Below, piece after piece: positions 1 to 8,915 of a DNA stretch of 57,429 nucleotides. Origin of the DNA: Acidobacteriota bacterium (GTDB lineage Bacteria > Acidobacteriota > Blastocatellia > Pyrinomonadales > Pyrinomonadaceae); assembly GCA_020199835.1 (NCBI GenBank), contig JAIVJV010000016.1:1-57429 (forward strand), given 5' to 3'. The translations under genes were made by a program, and so were the position numbers. The notes below the pieces were generated by a model, which was not told where the DNA came from, did no database searches, and saw only the letters and a list, made by a program, of their open reading frames with translations. Every line of letters starts with the position of its first letter. The first letter of the stretch is position 1.

Positions 1-374
1 GTCGTGCATGAAAGTCAACGCCGATATATATTTTCTGCACAGCGCCTCCTTTCAGTCTCATGGTCAGAGCTGTCGTGAGTCTAGCACTCACGAACGGAGG
101 CGCTGCTTCATAACATCAGGGTTCATACCCTGGGTATAGCAAGACTCTCGAATATCAACTCTGAAAGAGTTGGCCAACTCCTTCGGAGTTTTAATCGTCG
201 GGGGAACGTTTTCCCCCAGGGTATAAACCCCGGGTGGAATTTGCGAACTCCTTCGGAGTTGATGTTCGAGAGTCTTGCCATACCCAGGTATGAACCGTTG
301 CGCTCGAACTTACGAACTCCTTCGGAGTTATAGACGGTGGAGTGGTTCCGTGGAGTTGCAGTTCTGTGGAGTGC
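1..374. repeat. Repeat-rich intergenic region with long inverted repeat
   Basis: No coding region is convincing here. A long imperfect inverted repeat has arms at 120-171 and 246-296 (about 52 nt each, few mismatches). A short palindrome, AACTCC-TTC-GGAGTT, occurs three times (176-190, 246-260, 315-329). The loop of the large repeat holds a second hairpin, GGGGGAA/TTCCCCC (200-206 with 211-217). A further nested pair, AGCGCCTCC (about 41-49) with its complement (about 96-104), encloses CGTGAG/CTCACG. The region lies just downstream of the suf operon. It looks like a REP/MITE-type element rather than a gene. Confidence 0.7.
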
Positions 375-824
375 CTACTCCGTGGAGGCGCGCTCTTCGT
401 TGTTTAGAGCGGCTTGGAGGGTGTGCCAGGGAAGCGTCGCGCATTTCACACGAACCGGAAACTCACGCACTCCCGCGAAGATCTTCAAATTACCCAAACT
501 GTTCTCTTGCGTCTCTTCATCGAGTTCCCCGGTGACCATTGAATGAAACTCGGTAAACAACTCCTCAGCCTGTTCCCTGCTCTTGCCCTTCACGGCCTGC
601 GTCATCATGCTCGCCGCGGCCTTCGAGATCGCGCAGCCGGAACCCTCAAACGCAATCTCCTTCACCGCTCCCTCTTCCAAATCCAGGTACACGGTTAAGT
701 GATCGCCGCAGAGAGGGTTGTAACCTTCGGCAAAATGATTCGCACTCTCGAGCTTACGAAAGTTTCGCGGCTTCTTGTTATGGTCGAGGATTACCTGCTG
801 ATAGAGTTCGCTTAGTTCTGACAT
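375..824 (-). CDS. sufU: SufU-type Fe-S cluster assembly protein
   Basis: 149-aa protein of the SufU/IscU fold, which accepts sulfur from SufS and passes it to the SufBCD scaffold. The family Zn/sulfur ligands are visible as Cys39 and Asp41 (NPLCGDH), Cys64 (GSGCAIS) and Cys128 (RVKCATL), matching the SufU pattern. The extra stretch after GCAIS that separates SufU from IscU is also present. I chose the ATG at 822-824, because the upstream extension of the open frame (to 965) is low-complexity Arg-rich sequence lying over the 3' end of sufS. It is the last gene of the suf operon, 8 nt after sufS. Confidence 0.93.
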   Translation of the reverse strand: MSELSELYQQVILDHNKKPRNFRKLESANHFAEGYNPLCGDHLTVYLDLEEGAVKEIAFEGSGCAISKAAASMMTQAVKGKSREQAEELFTEFHSMVTGELDEETQENSLGNLKIFAGVREFPVRVKCATLPWHTLQAALNNEERASTE

Positions 825-832
825 TGGACCAC

Positions 833-2089
833 TTAACTGAAGATCTCGATCACTCGTTCGATCGTGCGCGCCAACACCTCGATCTCTTCCTTCGTATTGT
901 AAAAAGCAAACGACGCGCGCGCGGTGGCAGGCACGTTGAATCGCTGCATCACGGGTTGCGCGCAATGATGACCGGCACGCACGGCGATTCCCTCCTGGTC
1001 GAGAATCGTCCCAATGTCGTGCGGATGAATGTCATCGATCACAAACGACAACACACTCGCCTTGTTCTTCGCCGTGCCGACGATCCGCACGCCTTCAATC
1101 GCCGAAATCCGCTCAGTCGCATAACGCAGCAACTCAGCTTCATGCGCCGCCGCCTGCTCGCGGCCAATCGCATTCAGATAATCGATCGCGGCGCCCAAGC
1201 CGATTTGCGACGCAATCGCCGGCGTGCCAGCTTCTAATCTGTTCGGCAAATCAGCGTAAATCGTTTTTTCAAACGTGACGGTCTTGATCATGTCGCCGCC
1301 GCCTTGAAACGGATCCATCTTCTCCAGCAACTCTGCTTTTCCGTAAACGATGCCGCTTCCCGTTGGCGCGTACATCTTATGCCCGGAAAAGACGAAAAAG
1401 TCGCAGTCGAGATCCTGCACGTCTACGGGCATGTGCGGCGCGGCCTGCGCGCCGTCAACGAGCACCGGCACACCATACTTGTGCGCCTGCGCAATCATCT
1501 CTTTGACGGGATTGATCGTCCCGAGTGCGTTCGAAACGTGGACCACACCAACGAGTTTCGTTCGTTCGTTCAGGAGCCCGTCAAACTCGTCGAGCAGCAA
1601 CTCACCCGCGTCGTTCATCGGAATAACGCGCAGCCGTGCACGCTTTTCCTGACAAAGCATCTGCCACGGAACGATGTTGGCGTGATGCTCCATCGCCGAG
1701 ATGATGATTTCGTCGCCCTCGCCGATGAATTTCCGCCCGTAACCGTACATCACGAGGTTAATGCCTTCGGTGGCGCCACGTACGAAGATGCACTCGCGTG
1801 CCTCGCGCGCATTGATGAACCGCTTCACCTTTTCGCGCGCGCCTTCATAAGCCGTCGTCGCACGCTGGCTCAGGTAGTGCACGCCGCGATGAATATTCGA
1901 ATGTTCCTGTTCGAGATAGATACTGCCGCGATCGATGACGACCTGCGGCACCTGCGACGAAGCAGCGTTATCGAGATAGACGAGCGGCTTGCCGTTAACA
2001 GTCTGGTGCAACACCGGAAAATCAGCGCGTACACGCGCTACGTCCCAACTATCCGAGACGGCTGCGATTGAATCCACAGTCTGTACCAT
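833..2089 (-). CDS. sufS: SufS cysteine desulfurase
   Basis: 418-aa group II PLP-dependent cysteine desulfurase that mobilises sulfur from L-cysteine for Fe-S cluster assembly. The PLP lysine is Lys238 in SGHKMYAPTG and the persulfide-carrying Cys is Cys376 in RAGHHCAQP; AMEHHAN and the VDGAQ cofactor-binding segment are also present. The start at 2087-2089 leaves 2 nt to the sufD stop. An upstream extension of the open frame to 2293 is a shadow of sufD. Length and motifs are normal for SufS. Confidence 0.96.
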   Translation of the reverse strand: MVQTVDSIAAVSDSWDVARVRADFPVLHQTVNGKPLVYLDNAASSQVPQVVIDRGSIYLEQEHSNIHRGVHYLSQRATTAYEGAREKVKRFINAREARECIFVRGATEGINLVMYGYGRKFIGEGDEIIISAMEHHANIVPWQMLCQEKRARLRVIPMNDAGELLLDEFDGLLNERTKLVGVVHVSNALGTINPVKEMIAQAHKYGVPVLVDGAQAAPHMPVDVQDLDCDFFVFSGHKMYAPTGSGIVYGKAELLEKMDPFQGGGDMIKTVTFEKTIYADLPNRLEAGTPAIASQIGLGAAIDYLNAIGREQAAAHEAELLRYATERISAIEGVRIVGTAKNKASVLSFVIDDIHPHDIGTILDQEGIAVRAGHHCAQPVMQRFNVPATARASFAFYNTKEEIEVLARTIERVIEIFS

Positions 2090-2091
2090 TA

Positions 2092-3414
2092 CTACTCCAG
2101 TTGCGTGTTCAGTTGGCGCAGCACGACCTCGTCCAACTGCGCCCGAATCGAATCGATCTTGATCTTTTCGATTACCTCTTCGGCAAATCCATAGGTCAGC
2201 AGACTGCGGCCCAGCTCCGGATTGATCCCGCGCGCCTGCAAGTAGAACAACTCTTCCTGATCGAGCTGCCCGACAGCGGCGCCGTGCGCGCACTTCACGT
2301 CGTCAGCGTAAATCTCCAACTGCGGTTTCGTATCGACACGTGCTTGCGGCGACAACAGCAGGTTCTTGTTGGTCTGCATCGCATCGGTCTTCTGCGCGCC
2401 TTCGCGAACGAAGATCTTGCCGTTGAAGACCGCACGCGCGTTGCCATCGAGAATTCCTTTGTACAACTGATGGCTGTTGCAATGCGGTTGCTGGTGATCG
2501 ATCACCGAATGCGTGTCGGTGTGCTGATCCGAACCGGCGAGATACAAGCCGTCCACCCAGCACTCCGCGCCTTCATGGTCCAGCACGACCGAAATGTCGT
2601 GACGCGACAACCGCCCGCCGAGATTGATGGAGGTTGTGTCGTAACTGCTGTTGCGTCCGAGTTCCGCTGAAGTGATCGACGTGTGGAAAGCCTTACTGCT
2701 TTCGCGCTGCATGCGGTAGTGTTCGAGCCGCGCGCCGTCTTTGATCACGATCTCGGCGACTGCGTTCGTGAAATATTGCTGATCGTGAGTTGAGACGAAG
2801 TTTTCAATCAACGTCGCGGAACTATTCTCCTCGGCGACGACGAGCAGTCGTGGAAAAGCGGCCGAATCAGCGCGCCCTGCATCCGCCAAAAACGTGACCT
2901 GGATGGGCGTTTCAACCTTCACATTCCTGGGAATCCAGAGAAAGACTCCCGACTGGAGAAACGCTGTATTCAACGCCGACAGCCCATTGTTGTGATAACC
3001 GGCATTACGAGCGAGATACGAACGCGCGACTTTGTTGTAGCGCGCATCGGCAACCGCGCTCAGCAGATCGATCGCGATAACGTTCTCCAGGCCTGTTTTA
3101 ACGGAAAGCTCTTCCGAGAAGAAACCATTGACTACGACGAGATGCGCAGTAGCAGTCTCTGGAAACACAAAGCGCTCAGCATCGATTACCACACCGGCCG
3201 GCCGCGTTGCAGGCACAAATTCCTGCTTCGCGAGCGGCGCCAGATTCGTGTACTTCCATTCCTCGTTATGAACAGCCGGAAAGCCGAGCTGCTCAAACCG
3301 TTCCATCGCGCTGCCGCGCACGAGCTCCAACCACGGAACTGTCGGACTCGACGCCCGCACCGCACGAAACGCAGCTTGATAATTATTTTCTGTTTTTGCG
3401 ATTTCCGTGACCAT
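2092..3414 (-). CDS. sufD: SufD, Fe-S assembly scaffold subunit
   Basis: 440-aa SufD-type partner of SufB and SufC in the cytosolic Fe-S scaffold complex. The C-terminal half carries the SufBD core: YKGILDGNARAVFNGKI, the KTDAMQTNKNLLLS segment, the ADDVKCAHGAAVGQLD stretch with the conserved Cys/His pair, and the LFYLQARGI ending. The N-terminal half is the usual variable SufD helical region. It lies 2 nt downstream of the sufC stop and is probably translationally coupled. Confidence 0.94.
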   Translation of the reverse strand: MVTEIAKTENNYQAAFRAVRASSPTVPWLELVRGSAMERFEQLGFPAVHNEEWKYTNLAPLAKQEFVPATRPAGVVIDAERFVFPETATAHLVVVNGFFSEELSVKTGLENVIAIDLLSAVADARYNKVARSYLARNAGYHNNGLSALNTAFLQSGVFLWIPRNVKVETPIQVTFLADAGRADSAAFPRLLVVAEENSSATLIENFVSTHDQQYFTNAVAEIVIKDGARLEHYRMQRESSKAFHTSITSAELGRNSSYDTTSINLGGRLSRHDISVVLDHEGAECWVDGLYLAGSDQHTDTHSVIDHQQPHCNSHQLYKGILDGNARAVFNGKIFVREGAQKTDAMQTNKNLLLSPQARVDTKPQLEIYADDVKCAHGAAVGQLDQEELFYLQARGINPELGRSLLTYGFAEEVIEKIKIDSIRAQLDEVVLRQLNTQLE

Positions 3415-3416
3415 TG

Positions 3417-4196
3417 CTAACTCGCCGCGTTGAGGTTTGCCGAGCCGGCCACGTTCGGATTGGTGATCCAGTCGTAGCCTTTCGACTCCAGCTCCAGCGC
3501 CAATTCCTTCCCACCTTCGCGTGCGATACGGCCACCGGCAAGTACATGCACGTAATCGGGAACGATGTAGTTCAAAAGCCGCTGGTAGTGAGTCACGACG
3601 ATGATCGCATTGTCGGGCGTCAACAGTTGGTTCACACCGCCTGCGACCACGCGCAACGCATCGATATCCAGGCCCGAATCAGTTTCGTCGAGCACCGCAA
3701 GCTTCGGCTCGAGCACTGCCATTTGCAGGATCTCGTTACGCTTCTTCTCACCACCAGAGAAACCTTCGTTGACCGAACGCGTCATGAAGCTCGCGTCCAT
3801 TTCAACCACCTTCGCGCGCTCTTTCAGCAGATCTTTGAACTCGAGTGGGTCGAGTTCCTCTTCGCCGAGATGCTTGCGTTTCTCGTTATACGCGAGTCGC
3901 AGAAACTGCGCGTTGGAAACTCCGGGAATCTCAATCGGATATTGAAACGCCATGAACACGCCTTCGCGCGCACGTTCATCAGGCGCCAGCTCAAGCAGGT
4001 TCTTGCCTTCGTAGATCACTTCACCCGCCGTGACTTCGTATTGCGGATGGCCTGCCAACACTTTCGCGAGCGTTGATTTGCCCGACCCGTTCGGGCCCAT
4101 GATGGCGTGAATCTCGCCCTTCTTGACCGTCAGATTGATGCCTTTGAGGATCTCGTTACCATTAATTGCCGCGTGCAAATTTCTGATCTCTAACAT
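3417..4196 (-). CDS. sufC: SufC, Fe-S assembly ATPase
   Basis: 259-aa ABC-type ATPase of the SufBCD complex; it energises scaffold rearrangement and is not a transporter subunit. Walker A GPNGSGKST lies at residues 34-42, the Q-loop in FMAFQYP near 81-87, the signature FSGGEKKR near 146-153 and Walker B AVLDETDSGLD near 167-177. The TDSGLD wording is typical of SufC. It sits between sufB and sufD with 2-3 nt spacings. Confidence 0.97.
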   Translation of the reverse strand: MLEIRNLHAAINGNEILKGINLTVKKGEIHAIMGPNGSGKSTLAKVLAGHPQYEVTAGEVIYEGKNLLELAPDERAREGVFMAFQYPIEIPGVSNAQFLRLAYNEKRKHLGEEELDPLEFKDLLKERAKVVEMDASFMTRSVNEGFSGGEKKRNEILQMAVLEPKLAVLDETDSGLDIDALRVVAGGVNQLLTPDNAIIVVTHYQRLLNYIVPDYVHVLAGGRIAREGGKELALELESKGYDWITNPNVAGSANLNAAS

Positions 4197-4199
4197 TCC

Positions 4200-5636
4200 T
4201 TATCCCACACTACCTTCCAGTTTCAGTCCCAACAGCCGCGTCGCTTCGACCGCAAACTCCATTGGCAATTGCAGAAACACGTCTTTACAGAATCCGTTGA
4301 TGATCAGCGACACCGCGTCTTCCTGCGAGATACCACGCTGTTGCAAATAGAAAAGCTGCTCTTCGCTTATCTTCGATGTTGACGCTTCGTGCTCGACGCT
4401 GGAACTGTGGTTCATCACTTCGATATACGGAAACGTGTTCGCGCCGCAGCTCGAACCGATCAGCATCGAATCACACTGCGTGTAGTTGCGCGCGCCTTCG
4501 GCCTTCGGCATCACCTTCACCAGCCCGCGATAACTGTTGTTTGACCTTCCGGCCGCAATGCCTTTGGAGATGATCGTCGAACGCGTGTTCTTGCCGAGGT
4601 GGATCATCTTCGTGCCGGTGTCCGCCTGTTGCGCGTGATTGGTCAACGCGACTGAGTAGAACTCGCCAATCGAGTTGTCACCCTGCAGAATGCACGACGG
4701 ATACTTCCACGTTATCGCCGAGCCGGTTTCAACTTGCGTCCATGAGATCTTCGAGTTCTTGCCCGCGCACTTGCCGCGCTTCGTTACGAAGTTGTAGATC
4801 CCGCCGACGCCCTGCTCGTCACCGGCGTACCAGTTCTGCACGGTCGAGTACTTGATCTGCGCATCGTCGAGCGCTACCAGCTCAACCACCGCCGCGTGCA
4901 GCTGGTTGCGATCGAATTTCGGCGCCGTGCAGCCCTCGAGATACGAAACGTACGAACCCTCTTCAGCCACGATCAGCGTGCGTTCAAACTGGCCTGACTC
5001 TGAGTTGTTGATGCGGAAGTACGTCGAGAGTTCCATCGGGCAGCGCACGCCTTTCGGAATGAAGCAGAAACTTCCGTCCGAGAAGACCGCGCTATTCAAC
5101 GCCGCGAAAAAGTTGTCGTTGGTTGGCACTACCGAGCCGAGATACTTTTTGACGAGCTCGGGATAGTCTCTGATCGCTTCGGTGAACGAACAGAAGATCA
5201 CGCCGTGCTTCTTCAGTTTTTCCTTGTAAGTCGTGGCTACGGAAACGGAGTCGAACACCGCATCAACCGCGACGCCCGCCAACTGCTTCTGTTCTGTTAG
5301 CGGAATGCCGAGCTTTTCAAACGTTCGCAACAGCTCGGGATCGACTTCATCAAGACTCGCCTTCGTCGCCTTCTGTTTCGGCGCGCTGTAATAAATGATG
5401 TTCTGGTAATCGATGTCGGGATACGTGATGTTGGGCCAATGCTTTGGTTCCGTCATCGTTAACCAGTGACGGAAAGCTTTGAGGCGGAACTCGAGCATCC
5501 ATTCGGGTTCGTTCTTCTTCTCGACGATCAGACGAATCGTGTCTTCCGTCAGACCGCGCGGAATCATGTCCGACTCGATGTCTGTGACAAACCCGTATTT
5601 ATATTCCTGCGTACTTAAAAGTTCTGCTGTACTCAT
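4200..5636 (-). CDS. sufB: SufB, Fe-S assembly scaffold
   Basis: 478-aa SufB scaffold on which the nascent Fe-S cluster is built. Seen: the N-terminal YKYGFVTDIES and GLTEDTIR segment, YLEGCTAP, the KRGKCAGKNSKISWTQVE region, the MIHLGKNTRSTIISKGI strand motif, and the C-terminal SSVEHEASTSKISEEQLFYLQQRG. Length is standard. It is the first enzyme-complex gene after the regulator (10-nt gap), as in many suf operons. Confidence 0.97.
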   Translation of the reverse strand: MSTAELLSTQEYKYGFVTDIESDMIPRGLTEDTIRLIVEKKNEPEWMLEFRLKAFRHWLTMTEPKHWPNITYPDIDYQNIIYYSAPKQKATKASLDEVDPELLRTFEKLGIPLTEQKQLAGVAVDAVFDSVSVATTYKEKLKKHGVIFCSFTEAIRDYPELVKKYLGSVVPTNDNFFAALNSAVFSDGSFCFIPKGVRCPMELSTYFRINNSESGQFERTLIVAEEGSYVSYLEGCTAPKFDRNQLHAAVVELVALDDAQIKYSTVQNWYAGDEQGVGGIYNFVTKRGKCAGKNSKISWTQVETGSAITWKYPSCILQGDNSIGEFYSVALTNHAQQADTGTKMIHLGKNTRSTIISKGIAAGRSNNSYRGLVKVMPKAEGARNYTQCDSMLIGSSCGANTFPYIEVMNHSSSVEHEASTSKISEEQLFYLQQRGISQEDAVSLIINGFCKDVFLQLPMEFAVEATRLLGLKLEGSVG

Positions 5637-5646
5637 CGTGTTCTTT

Positions 5647-6123
5647 CTAAACTCGATTGTCTTTCGGTTTTGCCCCCTGAATCTGATGCAACACCGCGTC
5701 GACGTTTGCTTCCGTGCCTAACAGTTGCGAGAGCGTGATGTCCGCGAGTGCGTTGTCGACCATCTGGTGCAACTCGACGATTACCGGGCGAATGCCGCAA
5801 TCCCCGGTGTGCACGCATGCGTCCAGCACTCCCGCGTAACTCTTGCAATGCGACTCGGCCGGTTCACCTTCCAAAACTCTGATGACCTGGTTCAAATGGA
5901 TCTGCGACGCGGGTCTCGCGAGCGCGTAGCCGCCTTTGGTGCCGCGTGTCGACTGGACCAGGCCGGCTTTGCTCAGGATCCACATCAGTTTTCCCGCATT
6001 TGCGGTCGAGATTCCTTCGAGACGCGCAAGTTGTGAAAGCGTTAGCGACTCACCCAGCGTCTCCGCGCGTGCGAGCTGAAGCAGACAGCGTAAACCGTAT
6101 TCTTCCTGAGCCGAGATCTTCAT
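5647..6123 (-). CDS. Rrf2-family Fe-S regulator of the suf operon
   Basis: 158-aa winged-helix Rrf2 protein of the IscR/SufR type. The HTH lies at about residues 25-68 (LTLSQLARLEGISTANAGKL, then a GTKGGY wing). Three cysteines follow the dimerisation helix at 93, 103 and 109 (CX9CX5C), suited to holding an Fe-S cluster; the spacing is not the CX5CX5C of E. coli IscR. As the first gene of the suf operon, with a palindrome over its own promoter (6151-6180), it probably senses cluster status and represses the operon. There is no clear Shine-Dalgarno before the ATG. Confidence 0.9.
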   Translation of the reverse strand: MKISAQEEYGLRCLLQLARAETLGESLTLSQLARLEGISTANAGKLMWILSKAGLVQSTRGTKGGYALARPASQIHLNQVIRVLEGEPAESHCKSYAGVLDACVHTGDCGIRPVIVELHQMVDNALADITLSQLLGTEANVDAVLHQIQGAKPKDNRV

Positions 6124-6144
6124 CTAAACTGTTAACCGCGGGCA

Positions 6145-6180
6145 TCTTAAGCTAATCCTTACTTTTAAGTCAAGATTAGC
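6145..6180 (-). promoter_or_regulatory. suf operon promoter with overlapping palindromic operator
   Basis: On the minus strand, -35 TTGACT (6168-6173), a 17-nt spacer and -10 TTAAGA (6145-6150) lie just upstream of the Rrf2 gene. An imperfect 30-nt palindrome at 6151-6180 has outer arms GCTAATC and GATTAGC and an inner CTTACTT/AAGTCAAG pair. It covers the -35 box and the spacer, the position expected for a repressor site. That it binds the Rrf2 protein is inference. Confidence 0.7.
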
Positions 6181-6222
6181 CTCTGGCTTATGAGTGCGAG
6201 GCCGAAAGCCCTGTTTCACGGG

Positions 6223-7365
6223 TTAAAGTTTGAACTCGAAATCGATGTAACCGGCGAATCTGGCGGGTTTGCCGCTCATCGTTGACGGTGGGAACGTCCA
6301 GGCGCGGGCCGCCTCCTCTGCCGCTTGCCGCAGCAGCATCGGGCCTTCGGAGTTGGTAATCCAGATCTTGCCGTTCTCGTCAACAATCGCAAACACGCGG
6401 ACCGTGCCGGTGACGCTGCGAGACTTTGCGTTCGGCGGATAGGTCGGCGTGACGCGTTTGGTTTCGCGCCCACTGAGTGAACCGGTGCTGATTAGTTGCG
6501 GCTCACTGGCGGCCGGTGACGGTTGTGGTGTGGGTGCTGTCGGCGGCGTCGCTGTCGCGTCGCCTGGTGTCGCGGCTGCTTCGGGTGGCTTTGCTGGGGT
6601 AAACGGATTGGGGATTCTGGAGGTTAACGCGTCCAGAGCCGGCGAACGGCCGAGTGATGCGACCTGAATTTGTGTCGAGGCCATCTTCTCTCTGGCCAGA
6701 AAAAACTCTGTCTGCCACTTCGCGCGATCCTCGGCGTTGCGCGCGAGCAGGAGACGCAAACTGAGAACGTCCTCGAGCAACGCGAGGGCGTCATACGTGC
6801 GCCGTGGTTCTCGGGAGATTTCGTTAGCCTGGGCGACCACGCGTTCGAGCACACCGCGGATGCGTTCCAGATCCGTCGCGGCCTCGGGCGGAAGCGTCGG
6901 GTCACTCGGATTAAGGCCAAAACTGCGATAACGCGCGAGATGCGAGCGGATGCCGTTCATCGTTTGACCGGCGGCAGCGAAGTAAGTGCGGATGGATTCG
7001 TCTCTTTGTGCGGCGCGCGTTTGAAATGCTTCCTCGAGTAACGATTGTGCGCGGCCATAGTTGCCGTCTTCGAGATAGATGCTCAGGAGCATCAAGGTTG
7101 CGACGTTGCGGAGCGCGACGTCCTGAACCGAGGCGCGCACGTTTTCGAGTTCGGTCGCAGCGGCTTGTAACTGGTGTACCGCGGCGAGTGCGCGTGCGCG
7201 TTCCATTCGACTGAGCGAAGAGTTGGCCGCTGTTGTTGCGGCGCTCGCGGCCGATTCCGAGCCGGAGCCAGTCGACTGCGCCACCGCGAAAACGGGCGTT
7301 ATCAGGAGGAGAATTGTCGGGAGGAATGCATGGATATAGGGGCGATTTGGGTAAAAAGATGTCAA
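6223..7365 (-). CDS. Exported TonB C-terminal domain protein
   Basis: About 380 aa with a signal peptide (hydrophobic stretch FLPTILLLITPVFAVAQ) and no obvious cytoplasmic part. A helical middle (residues about 50-260) contains many Arg/Leu/Glu-rich segments. A Pro/Ala/Thr-rich linker is followed by a C-terminal TonB-like domain (VTPTYPPNAKSRSVTGTVRVF to the FEFKL end). TonB domains without an N-terminal anchor are common in Acidobacteria-like genomes; the substrate is unknown. I prefer the TTG start at 7363-7365 (GGGAG about 11 nt upstream), because the in-frame ATG at 7423-7425 lies upstream of the terminator hairpin of the preceding gene. Confidence 0.7.
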   Translation of the reverse strand: MTSFYPNRPYIHAFLPTILLLITPVFAVAQSTGSGSESAASAATTAANSSLSRMERARALAAVHQLQAAATELENVRASVQDVALRNVATLMLLSIYLEDGNYGRAQSLLEEAFQTRAAQRDESIRTYFAAAGQTMNGIRSHLARYRSFGLNPSDPTLPPEAATDLERIRGVLERVVAQANEISREPRRTYDALALLEDVLSLRLLLARNAEDRAKWQTEFFLAREKMASTQIQVASLGRSPALDALTSRIPNPFTPAKPPEAAATPGDATATPPTAPTPQPSPAASEPQLISTGSLSGRETKRVTPTYPPNAKSRSVTGTVRVFAIVDENGKIWITNSEGPMLLRQAAEEAARAWTFPPSTMSGKPARFAGYIDFEFKL

Positions 7366-7380
7366 ATTTTTCAGACTCCC

Positions 7381-7409
7381 TGAAACACAAAAGCGAGCCT
7401 CATGCTCGC
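7381..7409 (-). terminator. Rho-independent terminator of the nucleoside-salvage operon
   Basis: On the minus strand the hairpin GCGAGC-ATGAG-GCTCGC (7393-7409) is followed by TTTTGTGTTT. It lies downstream of the MtaD-like gene, the last gene of the run that begins near 19341. A 16-nt perfect palindrome, AGCGTTTC/GAAACGCT, lies between it and the stop codon (about 7467-7482). Confidence 0.75.
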
Positions 7410-7485
7410 CTTCGGTTATTCTCATTCGTCGACCTTATTATGGCCGGATAGGGCAAATCAGGCAAGAGCGTTTCGAAACGCTTCG

Positions 7486-8913
7486 TCAGGGGGTGCCGGA
7501 GGTGCCGATGCTCTTGATGATTTTGTCGCGGAAGGCGCGGGCTTCGGTTTTGACGGCCGCTTCGTCGAGGGTCAGGAGGCGGCGCTCGCGCATGACGATG
7601 CGGCCGTTGATGATTACCGTCTCGACGTCCGCGGCTTTCGTCGCGTAAACGAGGTCCGAGTAGATGTTGTAAGCCGGAATCTGGTTCAGAGTGTCGCGGT
7701 TGATGACCAGCAGGTCGGCGCGTTTTCCGACTTCCAGGGACCCGATCTCCTTCTCCAAATGCAACGCCTGCGCACCGCGAATTGTGGCGAACTCAAACGC
7801 CTGCTGCGCGGAAATCACCTTCGGATCGCCCGTGAAAACCTTGTGCAACTTCGCGACCGTATCCATCTCTTCCCACATGTTGAGGTCGTTATTCGACGCG
7901 GCTCCGTCCGTGCCCAAACCGAGCAACACGCCATCCTTCAACATCTTCGGCACAGGCGCCACGCCCGCAGCGAGCTTCATGTTCGACTGTGGGTTGTGCA
8001 CGACGCCGACGCCGCGCTTCTGCAAGATCGCAATGTCATTTCCCTGCGGCCAAACCAAGTGCGCGGCAATCACCCGTTCGTTCAAAAACCCGATTCGATC
8101 GAGGTACGCAACGGGACTCGCGCCCTTCGCTTTGACCATGTCATCGACTTCACGTTTTGTTTCGGAGATGTGAATGACAATCGGCGCGCCCGAGCGGTCG
8201 GAAAACGCTCGCGCGGCCTTCAGGTGTTCTTCCGAAACGGTGTACGGCGCGTGCGGCGCAATCGCCGGAGTAATCAGTTCGTGTCCCTTCCACTTAGCGA
8301 CAAAACGCTCTACATACGCCAGGCCTTCCGCGTAGGTCTTGTTGTCTGCGACAGGAAAGTCGATAACCGTTTCACCAAGCACGCCACGAACGCCGGCTTT
8401 CGCGGTTTCATCGGCGATGGCGTCTTCGAAGTAGTACATGTCGCAGTACGTGGTCGTACCGCCGCGAATCATCTCTGCGAGACCGAGCCGCGCGCCCACC
8501 CGAACAAACTGTTCCGTAACGTTCTTCGCTTCCGCCGGAAAGATGTACTTCGTCAGCCACTCTTGCAGATCGAGATCGTCGGCAAGCCCACGAAACAGCA
8601 CCATGGGAATGTGCGTGTGTCCATTGATCAACCCCGGCGTCAGAACTTTGCCCCTGCTGTCTACACGCTGCCGTGCACTGTAAGCACCCTCGATCTCCGC
8701 GCGTGGTCCAATCGCCACAATGCGCCCGTTCAAAACCGCGATACCGCCATCCTCGATAACGCGGCGCGTCTGGTCCATCGTTACAATGGTTCCGCCGAGT
8801 ACGAGTAGATCAACGGCCTCCCCGCGTAACCTGCGACTCTGTGCATCAACATCTGGAAGTGGGTTGGCAATCATGGCTATCAACGTGGCTACGATAAGCA
8901 GGCGTTTTCGCAT
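7486..8913 (-). CDS. Exported amidohydrolase, MtaD/SAH-deaminase-like
   Basis: 475-aa amidohydrolase of the 5'-methylthioadenosine / S-adenosylhomocysteine deaminase (MtaD/SsnA) group. Metal and active-site motifs: HTHIPM (about residue 100), APHAPYTVS, IHISETKREVDD, AHLVWP, VVHNPQSNMKLAAG and GTDGAASNNDLNMWEEM. Unlike ordinary MtaD it starts with a hydrophobic signal-like segment (RLLIVATLIAMIANPLPDVDAQS), so it is probably exported. It is the last gene of the nucleoside operon, 2 nt from cdd, which suggests deamination of a purine nucleoside or derivative outside the cytoplasm. Exact substrate is unknown; guanine or cytosine deaminase relatives are alternatives. Confidence 0.82.
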   Translation of the reverse strand: MRKRLLIVATLIAMIANPLPDVDAQSRRLRGEAVDLLVLGGTIVTMDQTRRVIEDGGIAVLNGRIVAIGPRAEIEGAYSARQRVDSRGKVLTPGLINGHTHIPMVLFRGLADDLDLQEWLTKYIFPAEAKNVTEQFVRVGARLGLAEMIRGGTTTYCDMYYFEDAIADETAKAGVRGVLGETVIDFPVADNKTYAEGLAYVERFVAKWKGHELITPAIAPHAPYTVSEEHLKAARAFSDRSGAPIVIHISETKREVDDMVKAKGASPVAYLDRIGFLNERVIAAHLVWPQGNDIAILQKRGVGVVHNPQSNMKLAAGVAPVPKMLKDGVLLGLGTDGAASNNDLNMWEEMDTVAKLHKVFTGDPKVISAQQAFEFATIRGAQALHLEKEIGSLEVGKRADLLVINRDTLNQIPAYNIYSDLVYATKAADVETVIINGRIVMRERRLLTLDEAAVKTEARAFRDKIIKSIGTSGTP

Positions 8914-8915
8914 AA

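Noticed and set aside
825..965. N-terminal extension of SufU
   Set aside because: Arg-rich shadow of sufS; the conserved protein begins at Met822-824.
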